Below are positions 1-9,029 of a DNA stretch of 64,000 nt, piece after piece; the first letter of the stretch is position 1, and each line of letters begins with the position of its first letter. Location of the stretch: the NCBI RefSeq assembly GCF_021497505.1, contig NZ_CP069349.1, positions 1,955,001-2,019,000 on the forward strand. Direction: 5' to 3'. Under the pieces are notes generated by a model, which saw only the letters and a program-made list of their open reading frames with translations, was not told where the DNA came from and did not search any database. This DNA is from Turicibacter sp. TJ11. GTDB lineage: Bacteria > Bacillota_I > Bacilli_A > MOL361 > Turicibacteraceae. The position numbers were made by a program, and so were the translations under genes.

Positions 1-942
1 ACTGTATGAGGCATAACCAATCATAATATCATGTTCTTTATCTTGATAAAAAACAGCTCGATCTTCTTTATCTTTATTTCCAAAAACATAAATTAAATCT
101 GGTTTTTTATTTTTACATTCTTCTAAGTCTGCTAATTCAAATAAGTTACACATCGTAACGCCTTGTGCCATAAAGTCACGATGGAAATATACATACGCTA
201 ACGCTGTTCCTACTTTTGCGGCGTAAACAAACCAGTTATTTGGGTCTAGATACAGTCCATCTAATGGATTTTCAAACACTTCTTCAAAAATTCCGTCTCG
301 TTTTGTTCGTTTTGGATAAGTAATAAACGGTGGCATGAGAACAATGGATTCAATGAAGGCTGGATAACGTAACCCCATGTACTGCATTGGAATGTCCCAT
401 TTGATTTCATTTAGAACTAGACCGGCATTCGCCCCTACGATTAACTGACGATAAACATTTTGATGATGACCTAATAGTCGTTCTTCAATCGTACGATATA
501 CTCTTAACACTAAATTAGTAAATGAGTTGTTAGCCTCAATAAATTTAATTTTTTGAATCCCTGTTCCTTCTTCACTATTGTAAATGACACTGTATCGTTC
601 TAAGCGACGCCAATAATCATAAAGTTCTTCAATGAGTTCAATTAATGCATCTTTGTGCTGTAACAAAACAATAAATGAACGATTCATTTGCATCACTTCA
701 TCTAGCTCTAATACTAATAACAACTTAAATAATGAAATTAATTCAGTAGCAATTTGATCTTCACCACATACATAAACTAATTGTTCATAAATTGGTGATT
801 CTTTTTTCTTTAATTTTTTTAAAAAACGAGTTAGCACTCGCTCAAATCCTTGACTATTTAATAACTCATCTTCTGTATTACAATAATGAGCAGAAAAGTT
901 AATAACAGCCGTGTTACGCTCTAATTCAAACTGTGGTTTCAT
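1..942 (-). CDS. Unknown conserved-looking protein, C-terminus cut by window edge
   Basis: An open frame of 314 codons runs from an ATG at 940-942 to the window edge without a stop. The start is preceded by a strong ribosome site (AGGGGG, 8 bases away). The protein is soluble-looking, rich in Leu, Glu and Tyr, with no signal peptide or obvious membrane helix, and I do not recognise a family. The N-terminal half reads as helical (many Leu/Glu heptad-like stretches). The second half has aromatic-rich segments such as DPNNWFVYAAK and LIYVFGNKDKED. It starts 23 bases after the aminotransferase stop on the same strand, so the two are probably co-transcribed. Function unknown; certainty that it is a real gene is high. 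Confidence 0.8.
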   Translation of the reverse strand, partial: MKPQFELERNTAVINFSAHYCNTEDELLNSQGFERVLTRFLKKLKKKESPIYEQLVYVCGEDQIATELISLFKLLLVLELDEVMQMNRSFIVLLQHKDALIELIEELYDYWRRLERYSVIYNSEEGTGIQKIKFIEANNSFTNLVLRVYRTIEERLLGHHQNVYRQLIVGANAGLVLNEIKWDIPMQYMGLRYPAFIESIVLMPPFITYPKRTKRDGIFEEVFENPLDGLYLDPNNWFVYAAKVGTALAYVYFHRDFMAQGVTMCNLFELADLEECKNKKPDLIYVFGNKDKEDRAVFYQDKEHDIMIGYASYS

Positions 943-965
943 TATGTTAGCCCCCTATCTTTCGT

Positions 966-2057
966 TTACTTTTTGCACTCTGGAAGAACTTCCTGAATGT
1001 ACTCTATAAGTAAATCGATTTCCTTATTTGTAATTTCTCCAATAATCCCGATGCGTAGCATCTTTCCAGCATACTGGTTCATACCACCCGCTACTGTGAA
1101 GTTATATCGTTCATCGATGAGTGCTGTTAATTTACTTCCATCAATCTCGTCTGGAACAATCACAGGCACTAGTACATTTCCGCGAATGGATTCGTCCTCA
1201 ATGAACAACGTAAATCCTAAATCTTTAAATTTTTCCTCTGCATATTTGCGAATAAATTGTTTATCCTCAATAACCTTTGTTAATCCCTTATTAAGTAACT
1301 GTTTTAATGCCACCTGTAAAGCAAGAACAATCGAAATAGCCGGTGTAAATGGTTGTTCTGATTTATTATTAAAATAGTTAAGATATTTACGATAGTCCCA
1401 ATAGTATTTTGGAATGTTTGAATGTTCTAATGCTACTTTTGCTTTATCACTTAAAGCAACAAAACTAAGTCCTGGTGGTAATAAAAATCCTTTTTGACTA
1501 CTTGCAACGGCACAATCAACGCCCCATTCATCAAAATGAAAGTCTTGAACAACCATACCACTAATACAATCAGCGATTAATAAGCGATCGGTCTGTTTGG
1601 TTAAACGACCTAGTGGTTCTAGATGATTGACAACACCTGTCGCAGTTTCATGATAAGTCACAAAAATTCCTTTAATTGATGGGTAGTCTTCTAACATCTT
1701 TTCAATCTCTTTAATGTTATAAGTGTTCCCCCACTCATAACTTAACTCATGTACTTTAAGTCCATAAACTTTGCAAATTTCAATAAATCTTTCTCCAAAC
1801 CAACCTGTGTTAATGACTAAGACTTCATCATTAGTTGAGAACAAGTTAACAACGGTTGATTCCATTGATCCAGTTCCTGATGATGTTAAGATAAGTACAT
1901 CATTTTTCGTATCAAAAATACATTTTAAATCTTCATTCACTTCTTTTAGTAGTTTATGATAATCTGCCATTCTGTGATGAATTAAATCTTGTCCAAGCAC
2001 ATGTCTAATTTCTTCAGGGACATTTGTAGGACCAGGTGTAAATAAAACCTTATTCAT
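966..2057 (-). CDS. Class-V (SGAT-like) pyridoxal-phosphate aminotransferase
   Basis: Fold-type I PLP aminotransferase of the serine-pyruvate/alanine-glyoxylate/2-aminoethylphosphonate subgroup. The N-terminal FTPGPTNVPEE is the typical opening motif. TSSGTGSMES at about residues 58-67 binds the PLP phosphate, ADCISG (about 162-167) carries the Asp that contacts the pyridine nitrogen, and K189 in SSQKGF is the expected Schiff-base lysine. The 363-residue length is normal. I choose the ATG at 2057 because GTGGGTG lies just upstream; a GTG three codons earlier sits inside that ribosome site. Substrate cannot be told from sequence; serine, alanine or glyoxylate chemistry are all possible. It has its own TATAAT-type promoter region around 2085-2110 and is followed closely by the unknown gene at 942. 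Confidence 0.88.
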   Translation of the reverse strand: MNKVLFTPGPTNVPEEIRHVLGQDLIHHRMADYHKLLKEVNEDLKCIFDTKNDVLILTSSGTGSMESTVVNLFSTNDEVLVINTGWFGERFIEICKVYGLKVHELSYEWGNTYNIKEIEKMLEDYPSIKGIFVTYHETATGVVNHLEPLGRLTKQTDRLLIADCISGMVVQDFHFDEWGVDCAVASSQKGFLLPPGLSFVALSDKAKVALEHSNIPKYYWDYRKYLNYFNNKSEQPFTPAISIVLALQVALKQLLNKGLTKVIEDKQFIRKYAEEKFKDLGFTLFIEDESIRGNVLVPVIVPDEIDGSKLTALIDERYNFTVAGGMNQYAGKMLRIGIIGEITNKEIDLLIEYIQEVLPECKK

Positions 2058-2150
2058 ATGTTTCACCCACTTCTTAAAAATAATATTACCTATTATATAA
2101 CATACCCGTTTTTCCTTAATTTGTCATTCTTTTATTTATTTTTATAGCAT

Positions 2151-2178
2151 AAAAGGAGATAGACGACTATCTCCTTTT
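2151..2178 (-). terminator. Hairpin terminator after purD
   Basis: Twelve-pair stem AAAAGGAGATAG with a 4-base loop between purD and the aminotransferase gene. The T tract is inside the 3' arm, so it could act in both directions. Confidence 0.7.
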
Positions 2179-2187
2179 ATCATCTTC

Positions 2188-3441
2188 TTAAAGACTTAAA
2201 GCCTTCTTAGCAATATCTGTTCGATAAAATAAGTCCTCGCACTCAATCTTTTGAATTTCTTTATATACTTTTTGACGCGCAGCTTCTAATGTCTCTCCCG
2301 CTCCAACAACAAATAAGACGCGTCCACCATTTAATGTGATTTTTCCGTCTACTAATTTCGTTCCCATGTGACAAATATCCACACCTTCTAATGTCTCAAG
2401 TCCTTTAATAACCGTTCCTTTAACATATGAACCCGGATATCCTTTAGCAGCCAAAACAACACCTACAGTTGCTTGATTCGACCAAACGCAGTCAATATCT
2501 TTTCCATCAAGTAAAGATAACATAATATCTGTTAACTCCGTTTCCAAACGTGGTAATAATACCTCTGTCTCAGGATCTCCAAAACGTGCGTTAAATTCAA
2601 TGACTTTAATTCCATTCGCTGTTTTCATTAATCCTGCATATAAAATTCCTGTAAACGGAATTCCTTCTTTAATCATCGCCTTTGTCATAGGTTCAATAAC
2701 GGTTTGAATAGCTTCTTCATAATCCGTATCTAAAATTAATGGATGTGGACTATGATTTCCCATTCCTCCTGTATTTAACCCTTCATCGTTATCATAAGCT
2801 CGTTTATAATCGCGTGCAATTGGCATAGCTTTATAGATGTCATTTGAAACAAAGGCCATGAGTGAAAATTCTTCACCAACTAAAAATTCCTCAATCACTA
2901 CTTTTGAAGAGGCTTCATCAAACTTGCGATCTAACAACATTTCTTTTACTGTTTGATTCGCTTCTTCTAATGTTTGACAAATAACAACTCCTTTTCCAGC
3001 AGCTAATCCATCCGCTTTAATCACGATCGGCATCGATTGAGTTTTTAGATAATCTAAAGCGGGTTGCAATTCAGTAAATTCACCATATGCTGCGGTTGGA
3101 ATATCGTACTTTGACATCATATACTTAGCAAATGCTTTACTTCCCTCAATAAGTGCAGCTTCTTTAGTCGGTCCAAACACACGTAACCCTAACTCATTAA
3201 ATTCATTAACCACTCCAGCCATTAGTGCCATTTCAGGCCCGACAATCGTGAGATCAATTTGATTTTCTTGTGCGAAGTGAGCTAATGCCTTTACATCTGT
3301 TTCTTCAATAGGAACTAATGTTGCTTCAACCATCCCATCATTTCCTGGAGCACAAAAAATTTGAGTAACCTTTGTGTCACGAGCTAATTTTTTAACCACT
3401 GCATGTTCGCGTCCACCGCGTCCAATAACTAAAACTTTCAT
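2188..3441 (-). CDS. purD: Phosphoribosylamine-glycine ligase (GAR synthetase)
   Basis: Catalyses ATP-dependent joining of glycine to phosphoribosylamine, step 2 of de novo purine synthesis, in the cytoplasm. It opens with MKVLVIGRGGREHA, the PurD N-domain signature. An ATP-grasp domain follows with IVIKADGLAAGKGV (about residues 130-143) and NARFGDPETE near residue 280, the metal/ATP site. Length 417 residues is normal. The ATG at 3441 is preferred: GAGGAG lies 6-7 bases upstream, whereas an in-frame start seven codons earlier would place the ribosome site inside the gene. Last gene of the pur cluster; 26 bases after purH and followed by a hairpin terminator. Confidence 0.97.
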   Translation of the reverse strand: MKVLVIGRGGREHAVVKKLARDTKVTQIFCAPGNDGMVEATLVPIEETDVKALAHFAQENQIDLTIVGPEMALMAGVVNEFNELGLRVFGPTKEAALIEGSKAFAKYMMSKYDIPTAAYGEFTELQPALDYLKTQSMPIVIKADGLAAGKGVVICQTLEEANQTVKEMLLDRKFDEASSKVVIEEFLVGEEFSLMAFVSNDIYKAMPIARDYKRAYDNDEGLNTGGMGNHSPHPLILDTDYEEAIQTVIEPMTKAMIKEGIPFTGILYAGLMKTANGIKVIEFNARFGDPETEVLLPRLETELTDIMLSLLDGKDIDCVWSNQATVGVVLAAKGYPGSYVKGTVIKGLETLEGVDICHMGTKLVDGKITLNGGRVLFVVGAGETLEAARQKVYKEIQKIECEDLFYRTDIAKKALSL

Positions 3442-3467
3442 TTTTTTCTCCTCTATTTTCACATCAA

Positions 3468-5000
3468 TTAGTGTTTAAAGTGACGAACTTTCGTAAAGAC
3501 CATCGCAATTCCATGTTTATTACATGCGTCAATTGAGTCTTGATCTTTAATTGATCCACCTGGTTGAATAATCGCTTTAACCCCATATTTTGCTGCTAAT
3601 TCAACTGTATCTGACATCGGAAAAAAGGCATCTGATGCTAAATAAGAACCTTCTACTAACGTACCTGCTTGTTCTAAAGCAATTTTCGCTGCTCCAACGC
3701 GATTCATTTGCCCAGCTCCAACACCGATAGTCATATTATCTTTAACTAATGTAATGGCGTTTGATTTAACGTGCTTACAAACTTTAAATCCAAATAATAA
3801 TTGCTCTAAATCTTCTTCTGTTGGTTTAACGTCTGTTACACACTCTAAGTCTTCTTTTTTGACTTGAACGATATCTAAATCTTGAACAAGTAATCCACCT
3901 TTAACTGATACTAATTTTTCCCCTGGTTGAAGACGTTCTGTCATATCAGTTGTTAGTAAGCGAATGTTTTTCTTTTGTTTTAAAATTTCTAACGCTTCTG
4001 GTGTAAAGCTTGGTGCAATGACAATTTCTAAAAAGATTTTATGAAGTTCTTCAGCTAACTCTTTTGATACTTCGCGATTTAAAGCAACAATTCCACCAAA
4101 AATAGACTTTTTATCTGCTTCATAAGCTTTAGCATAAGCTTCTTCAATAGTTGAACCTAATCCTACTCCACATGGATTCATATGCTTAACTGCAACTGCT
4201 GCTGAACCTTCAAATTCAGATAAGATTTCTAATGCGGCGTTAGCATCAGCGATATTATTGTAAGATAATTCTTTTCCATGCAATTGTTCACTTGCAACGA
4301 CACTATAAGAAGGTTGTTTTAATGTTTGATAAAATGCTGCTTTTTGATGTGGATTTTCCCCATAGCGTAATGTTTGTTTTAAGTCATAAGTAACGGTTAA
4401 TTTTTCTTTAACTTCGATTTGATTTATTTCATTAAAATAGTTCGCGATCATGGCATCATATGAAGCAGTATGATTAAAAACTTTTCCTGCTAACATTTGG
4501 CGTGTTTTTAATGTCGTGTTCCCGTGTTCACGAATTTCAGAAATAACTACATCATAATCATTCGCATCAACAACTACTGTAACATCGTTAAAGTTTTTCG
4601 CTGCTGAACGTAACATTGATGGACCACCAATATCAATGTTTTCAATTTTATCTTCATGAGTGGCTTCAGGATTTTGAATCGTTTTAGCAAATGGATATAA
4701 GTTAACACAAACTAAATCAATATACTGAATGTTATTTTGAGCTACTTGTTCTTGATGATGAACATCATCTCGTTTAGCTAATAAACCACCATGTACCATT
4801 GGGTGTAATGTTTTAACACGTCCCTCTAATATTTCTGGAAAATGAGTGACTTCATCAATCGCAATAACTTCCATTCCCGCTTCTTCTAATGTTTTTTTAG
4901 TTCCTCCTGTTGAAATGATTTCATACCCTAATTCAACTAAGTTTTGAACAAATGATACTAAATTCGTCTTATCTGATACACTCACTAATGCACGTTTCAT
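3468..5000 (-). CDS. purH: Bifunctional AICAR transformylase / IMP cyclohydrolase
   Basis: Performs the last two steps to IMP: formylation of AICAR with 10-formyl-THF and ring closure. The N-terminal MGS-like cyclohydrolase domain (about residues 1-140) shows [10 protein letters not shown] and [13 protein letters not shown]. The C-terminal transformylase contains [10 protein letters not shown] (about 268-277), the conserved Lys-His-x-Asn-Pro-Cys-Gly catalytic motif. Length 510 is standard. It starts 14 bases after purN on the minus strand and is followed by purD, so it belongs to the same operon. The 10-formyl-THF it uses is made by the fhs product encoded at the head of the cluster. Confidence 0.98.
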   Translation of the reverse strand: MKRALVSVSDKTNLVSFVQNLVELGYEIISTGGTKKTLEEAGMEVIAIDEVTHFPEILEGRVKTLHPMVHGGLLAKRDDVHHQEQVAQNNIQYIDLVCVNLYPFAKTIQNPEATHEDKIENIDIGGPSMLRSAAKNFNDVTVVVDANDYDVVISEIREHGNTTLKTRQMLAGKVFNHTASYDAMIANYFNEINQIEVKEKLTVTYDLKQTLRYGENPHQKAAFYQTLKQPSYSVVASEQLHGKELSYNNIADANAALEILSEFEGSAAVAVKHMNPCGVGLGSTIEEAYAKAYEADKKSIFGGIVALNREVSKELAEELHKIFLEIVIAPSFTPEALEILKQKKNIRLLTTDMTERLQPGEKLVSVKGGLLVQDLDIVQVKKEDLECVTDVKPTEEDLEQLLFGFKVCKHVKSNAITLVKDNMTIGVGAGQMNRVGAAKIALEQAGTLVEGSYLASDAFFPMSDTVELAAKYGVKAIIQPGGSIKDQDSIDACNKHGIAMVFTKVRHFKH

Positions 5001-5014
5001 CTCTCATACTCCTC

Positions 5015-5575
5015 CTAAGCTTTTAAAAGCTTTGCTATCACTTGCGGATATAACTCATGTTCTAATGCGTGAATACGCGTTTCAATTTCTTCTTTTGTTT
5101 CATTTTCTGTTCGTTTAAAACAAGCTTGATCGATAATTTTTCCCGTATCAATTCCTGCATCAACATAGTGAACCGTTACTCCCATCACTTTCACGCCATA
5201 CTTTAAGGCATCGCCAATTCCATCACGACCTGGAAAAGCAGGTAATAATGCTGGATGGATATTGATAATCTTCCCTTCGTAAGCTTCTAATAACGTCTCA
5301 CCAATCAAACGCATGTATCCAGCTAATACAATTAAATCTGGATGGATTATCTCTAACTGTTTACAAATTTCTTTTTCAAAGTCAGCTTTCGTTTCATAGC
5401 TTTTTGGATTAAAAGTGAATGTGGGAATACTTAAATGTTTAGCACGTTCTAAACAATAAGCGCCCGGTTGATCACAAACTAACAAAGCGACTTCACATTC
5501 TTTTTGATGTAGCTTCTCAACAATCGTTTGAAAGTTGCTTCCACTTCCTGATGCAAAAACAACTATTTTTTTCAT
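5015..5575 (-). CDS. purN: Phosphoribosylglycinamide formyltransferase (folate-dependent)
   Basis: Transfers formyl from 10-formyl-THF to GAR, step 3 of purine synthesis. The opening [15 protein letters not shown] is the PurN phosphate-binding loop. [17 protein letters not shown] (about residues 105-121) holds the catalytic Asn and His, and [10 protein letters not shown] the catalytic Asp. At 186 residues it is slightly short but complete. Its ATG overlaps the purM stop (ATGA), implying translational coupling. No PurT or second formyltransferase is seen in the window. Confidence 0.97.
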   Translation of the reverse strand: MKKIVVFASGSGSNFQTIVEKLHQKECEVALLVCDQPGAYCLERAKHLSIPTFTFNPKSYETKADFEKEICKQLEIIHPDLIVLAGYMRLIGETLLEAYEGKIINIHPALLPAFPGRDGIGDALKYGVKVMGVTVHYVDAGIDTGKIIDQACFKRTENETKEEIETRIHALEHELYPQVIAKLLKA

Positions 5576-6597
5576 ACTAGTTGAACTCCTTCACCATCTG
5601 TTACTTCTCCGATGATATGTGGTTGTTCCCCAGCTTGAGTTAAGATGTTCATTGCTTTTTCCACATCTTCTTTAGAAACGATAATTGCCATCCCAATCCC
5701 CATATTGAAGATGTTATACATTTCACGTTCATCTAAATTTCCTAATTCTTTTAAATAGTTAAAGATAGGTGGCATTGGATAGGAATGCTTATTAATTTTC
5801 ACACCATGTCCGGCTGGTAAAGTACGAGGAATATTTTCATCAAATCCTCCACCTGTGATATGAGCCATTCCATGAACGTCCACTTCTTTTAATAAAGCTA
5901 AAATAGGTTTAACATAAATTTTAGTTGGTGCAAGTACAGCCTCTCCAACAGTCATTCCTAATGATTCTTCATATGTATTTAAATCAATATGGTTGTCTTT
6001 AAATAAAATTTTACGAACTAAAGAATATCCATTTGAGTGAATTCCGCTTGACGATAGTCCAATAATAACATCACCCGCTGTTACTTTTTCTCCTGTAATC
6101 AGCTGATCTTTTTCTACGACACCAACTGCAAATCCAGCTAAATCATAATGATCAACTTCATACATATCCGGCATTTCTGCTGTTTCTCCACCAATTAAAG
6201 CGGCACCTGCTTGCTCACAACCATCTGCCACCCCTTTAACAATGGCTTCAATTTTAGCGGGGTCATTTTTTCCAACAGCCACATAGTCAAGAAAATATAA
6301 AGGCTCTGCCCCTTGAACAACAATATCGTTTACACACATAGCAACACAGTCGATTCCAATCGTGTCATGGTGATCCGCTTTAATTGCCACCATTAACTTC
6401 GTTCCAACACCATCTGTTCCTGAAACTAATAATGGTTGTTTGTAATTTAATGCTGATAAGTCAAACATTGCTCCAAAAGAACCAATCCCAGAGAAAATCC
6501 CTTTTCGATGCGTTTTTGCCACGTGTTTTTTTATACGATTAACTGATTCGTATCCCGCTTCTAAGCTAACGCCAGATTGTTCATATGCTTTACTCAT
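5572..6597 (-). CDS. purM: Phosphoribosylformylglycinamidine cyclo-ligase (AIR synthetase)
   Basis: ATP-dependent ring closure of FGAM to AIR, step 5. The protein shows the AIRS/PurM fold signatures: [12 protein letters not shown] near residue 40, [10 protein letters not shown] (about 59-68), the [11 protein letters not shown] loop near 137-147 and [16 protein letters not shown] near 247. Length 341 matches the family. The start lies 14 bases after the purF stop and the stop overlaps purN by four bases, placing it in the middle of the operon. Confidence 0.98.
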   Translation of the reverse strand: MSKAYEQSGVSLEAGYESVNRIKKHVAKTHRKGIFSGIGSFGAMFDLSALNYKQPLLVSGTDGVGTKLMVAIKADHHDTIGIDCVAMCVNDIVVQGAEPLYFLDYVAVGKNDPAKIEAIVKGVADGCEQAGAALIGGETAEMPDMYEVDHYDLAGFAVGVVEKDQLITGEKVTAGDVIIGLSSSGIHSNGYSLVRKILFKDNHIDLNTYEESLGMTVGEAVLAPTKIYVKPILALLKEVDVHGMAHITGGGFDENIPRTLPAGHGVKINKHSYPMPPIFNYLKELGNLDEREMYNIFNMGIGMAIIVSKEDVEKAMNILTQAGEQPHIIGEVTDGEGVQLV

Positions 6598-6611
6598 ATC
6601 TTTTACACCCC

Positions 6612-8042
6612 TTATTTAACCTCTTTGTTTGCACACGTCACATCTTCATATAAATAGGTTGGGTAATCCCCATTAAAACAAGCCACACATTGTCCACAAT
6701 TCTTTCCGAGTTTTAAACTGCGTCCAATTCCTTGAGTTAATCCCTCAACCGAAATGAAGGCTAACGAATCTGCCCCAATCACTTCGCGAATTTGTTCTGT
6801 TGTATGAGTTGCCGCAATCAGTTCATCATACGTTGAAAAATCTACTCCATAAAAACATGGAAATTTAATTTCTGGTGACGCAATACGGACATGCACTTCT
6901 TTAGCGCCAGCTTCGCGTAACATATCGACCATGCGACGAGAAGTTGTTCCGCGTACAATTGAATCATCAATTAAGACCACACGTTTATCTTTAACAATTG
7001 ATCGAACAGCCGAAAGCTTCATCTTTACTCCTTGCTCGCGTAAAGATTGTGAAGGCTGAATAAATGTTCGTCCAATATACTTATTCTTAACCATTCCGAT
7101 TTCAAATGAAATATTGGCTTCTTCCGCATATCCAATTGCAGCACTTAATCCTGAATCAGGAACACCTACCACAATGTCTGCCTCAACAGGTGCTTCTTTA
7201 GCCAAAACACGACCACAGTTTTTACGTGCTTGATGAACATTAATCCCCTCAATGTCACTATCAGGACGTGCAAAATACACATATTCCATGCTACACATAC
7301 TTTGATCACATGTTGTTGCATAGCGTTCAGAAGTCATCCCCTCTAAATCAATACGAATGACTTCTCCAGGTTTAACATCACGAATGTATTCGGCTCCAAT
7401 CACATCAAAAGCACATGTTTCAGAGGCAACGACAAGTCCATTTTCACCAATACGACCAATTGATAACGGACGTAATCCTAATTTATCTAAAGCAATATAC
7501 ATCTCATTTTCTTTTAATAATAAGAAGGCAAAGGCTCCTTCGATATATAATAACGACTCTTTTAAAGCTGTCATCATATCCCCACGTTGTCTTTTTAATA
7601 AATGAGCTAAAATTTCTGAATCTGAAGTAGTTTGAAAGATACTGCCTTCATTTTCTAAATAAACTTTTAACTGATTAGCATTAACTAAATTTCCGTTATG
7701 GCATAATCCAAGTGGTCCAGACTGAGAACGGAATAAGAACGGTTGAACGTTCATAATTCCGCCTCCTCCTGCTGTTGAATAGCGAACATGACCAATTGAG
7801 TGGATTCCTTTTAATCGATCAATATCCTGTTGAGTAAAGACATTACGAACAAGTCCCTCTCCTTTATGTTGATGAAGCTGTTTTCCATCACTCGTAACAA
7901 TTCCAGCTCCTTCTTGACCACGATGTTGAAGTGCATGAAGTCCATAATACGTAAGTTCGGCTGCATTTTCATGATTAAAGACTCCAAAAACGCCGCATTC
8001 TTCATTCATTTTATTTTCAAAAAATAAATCTAACCCTGACAT
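6612..8042 (-). CDS. purF: Amidophosphoribosyltransferase
   Basis: First committed step of purine synthesis: PRPP plus glutamine to phosphoribosylamine. The class-II glutaminase Cys is C16 in NEECGVFG, behind a 15-residue propeptide as in the Bacillus enzyme, whose cleavage exposes the Cys. The C-terminal PRTase domain has [14 protein letters not shown], the PRPP loop. Cys residues in SMCSMEY, KFPCFYG and [11 protein letters not shown] match the four ligands of the structural 4Fe-4S cluster of the Bacillus-type enzyme. I choose the ATG at 8042 because AAGGTGGGG lies 3 bases upstream; a GTG three codons earlier falls within that site. 476 residues. Confidence 0.97.
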   Translation of the reverse strand: MSGLDLFFENKMNEECGVFGVFNHENAAELTYYGLHALQHRGQEGAGIVTSDGKQLHQHKGEGLVRNVFTQQDIDRLKGIHSIGHVRYSTAGGGGIMNVQPFLFRSQSGPLGLCHNGNLVNANQLKVYLENEGSIFQTTSDSEILAHLLKRQRGDMMTALKESLLYIEGAFAFLLLKENEMYIALDKLGLRPLSIGRIGENGLVVASETCAFDVIGAEYIRDVKPGEVIRIDLEGMTSERYATTCDQSMCSMEYVYFARPDSDIEGINVHQARKNCGRVLAKEAPVEADIVVGVPDSGLSAAIGYAEEANISFEIGMVKNKYIGRTFIQPSQSLREQGVKMKLSAVRSIVKDKRVVLIDDSIVRGTTSRRMVDMLREAGAKEVHVRIASPEIKFPCFYGVDFSTYDELIAATHTTEQIREVIGADSLAFISVEGLTQGIGRSLKLGKNCGQCVACFNGDYPTYLYEDVTCANKEVK

Positions 8043-8052
8043 ATTCCCCACC

Positions 8053-8763
8053 TTAACGACTGACGCGATTTAAAATTTCAAGATAAGCTTCTTCTACATT
8101 TCCAAGATCACGACGGAAACGATCTTTATCTAACTTTTCATTTGTCTCTTTATCCCATAAGCGGCATGTATCCGGTGAAATTTCATCTGCTAAAACGATG
8201 GTTCCATCTTCTGTACGTCCAAATTCAATTTTAAAATCAACTAAGCGAATACCTTGTGCATCGAAGAATTCAATTAATGCTTGATTGATTTCTAATGTCA
8301 TTTCTTTAATTTTTGCTAGTTCTTCATAAGTAGCTAAACCTAATGCAACGGCGTGATCATCGTTAATTAACGGATCTCCGTAAGCATCATTTTTATAACA
8401 TAATTCATAAACCACATTACTTGGTACTGTTCCCTCTTCAATTCCTAAACGTTTTGCCATGCTTCCTGCAATAATGTTACGCACGATGACTTCTAAAGGT
8501 ACAATTTCAACTTTATGACATAATTGATCACGATCATTTAATTTTTCAATAAAGTGAGTTTTTACTCCACGTTTTTCTAACATTTCAAAAATAATCGTTG
8601 TAATCGCATTATTTAAAATCCCTTTATTCGTAATGCTTGATTTTTTTACTCCATTAAATGCCGTTGCATCATCTTTGTAGTGAATAATAACTTTTGCTTC
8701 ATCCGTTGTTTTGAAAATTTGTTTTGCTTTTCCCTCGTATAACATTACTCTTGCTTGATTCAT
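8053..8763 (-). CDS. purC: SAICAR synthetase
   Basis: Joins CAIR and aspartate to give SAICAR, step 7. It carries [10 protein letters not shown] at the N-terminus (ATP loop), [24 protein letters not shown] around residue 92 (substrate-binding), VDFKIEFG and the signature [14 protein letters not shown] near 194-207. The ATG at 8763 has GGAGGG seven bases upstream and gives 236 residues, the normal length; an upstream in-frame ATG would overlap this site. It precedes purF by 10 bases. A gap of about 266 bases with a strong hairpin separates it from purL. Confidence 0.97.
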   Translation of the reverse strand: MNQARVMLYEGKAKQIFKTTDEAKVIIHYKDDATAFNGVKKSSITNKGILNNAITTIIFEMLEKRGVKTHFIEKLNDRDQLCHKVEIVPLEVIVRNIIAGSMAKRLGIEEGTVPSNVVYELCYKNDAYGDPLINDDHAVALGLATYEELAKIKEMTLEINQALIEFFDAQGIRLVDFKIEFGRTEDGTIVLADEISPDTCRLWDKETNEKLDKDRFRRDLGNVEEAYLEILNRVSR

Positions 8764-9029
8764 GGCTATGCCCTCCATTTTTCCCATATATAATATAGAA
8801 AGAAAAGTTAGATTATTTTATCTCCCCTATTCTTTCTTCTCTCCTCTTACTTCACTTACGTTAAGCGAGGTTCTTTAACCAAGAACCTCTGCTTGATTTA
8901 AACTTTTACAATCTAGTTTCATCAAGTATCTTCCCTATAAAGTTACTAACTGGCTTTGCCTTTTCTTTAAGTCACATCCAGTTATCATAACTTTTACGTG
9001 AAGATAATCGCTTGACTCAACCTTTTATA
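8764..9029 (-). promoter_or_regulatory. purL-purC spacer with strong hairpin
   Basis: This 266-base gap is the only long break inside the pur cluster. At 8863-8894 it holds a hairpin: outer AAGC/GCTT, a one-base bulge, inner GAGGTTCTT/AAGAACCTC and a TAACC loop. No T tract follows on either strand, so it is not a simple terminator; it may stabilise or process the mRNA. A second weaker pairing, AACTGG with CCAGTT, lies near 8945-8985. TATATTATA near 8787-8795 could be a -10 for a purC promoter. No known riboswitch fold was recognised. Confidence 0.45.

Noticed and set aside
997-1377. 126-codon plus-strand frame opposite the aminotransferase
   Set aside because: Antisense shadow; the aminotransferase motifs are intact on the other strand.
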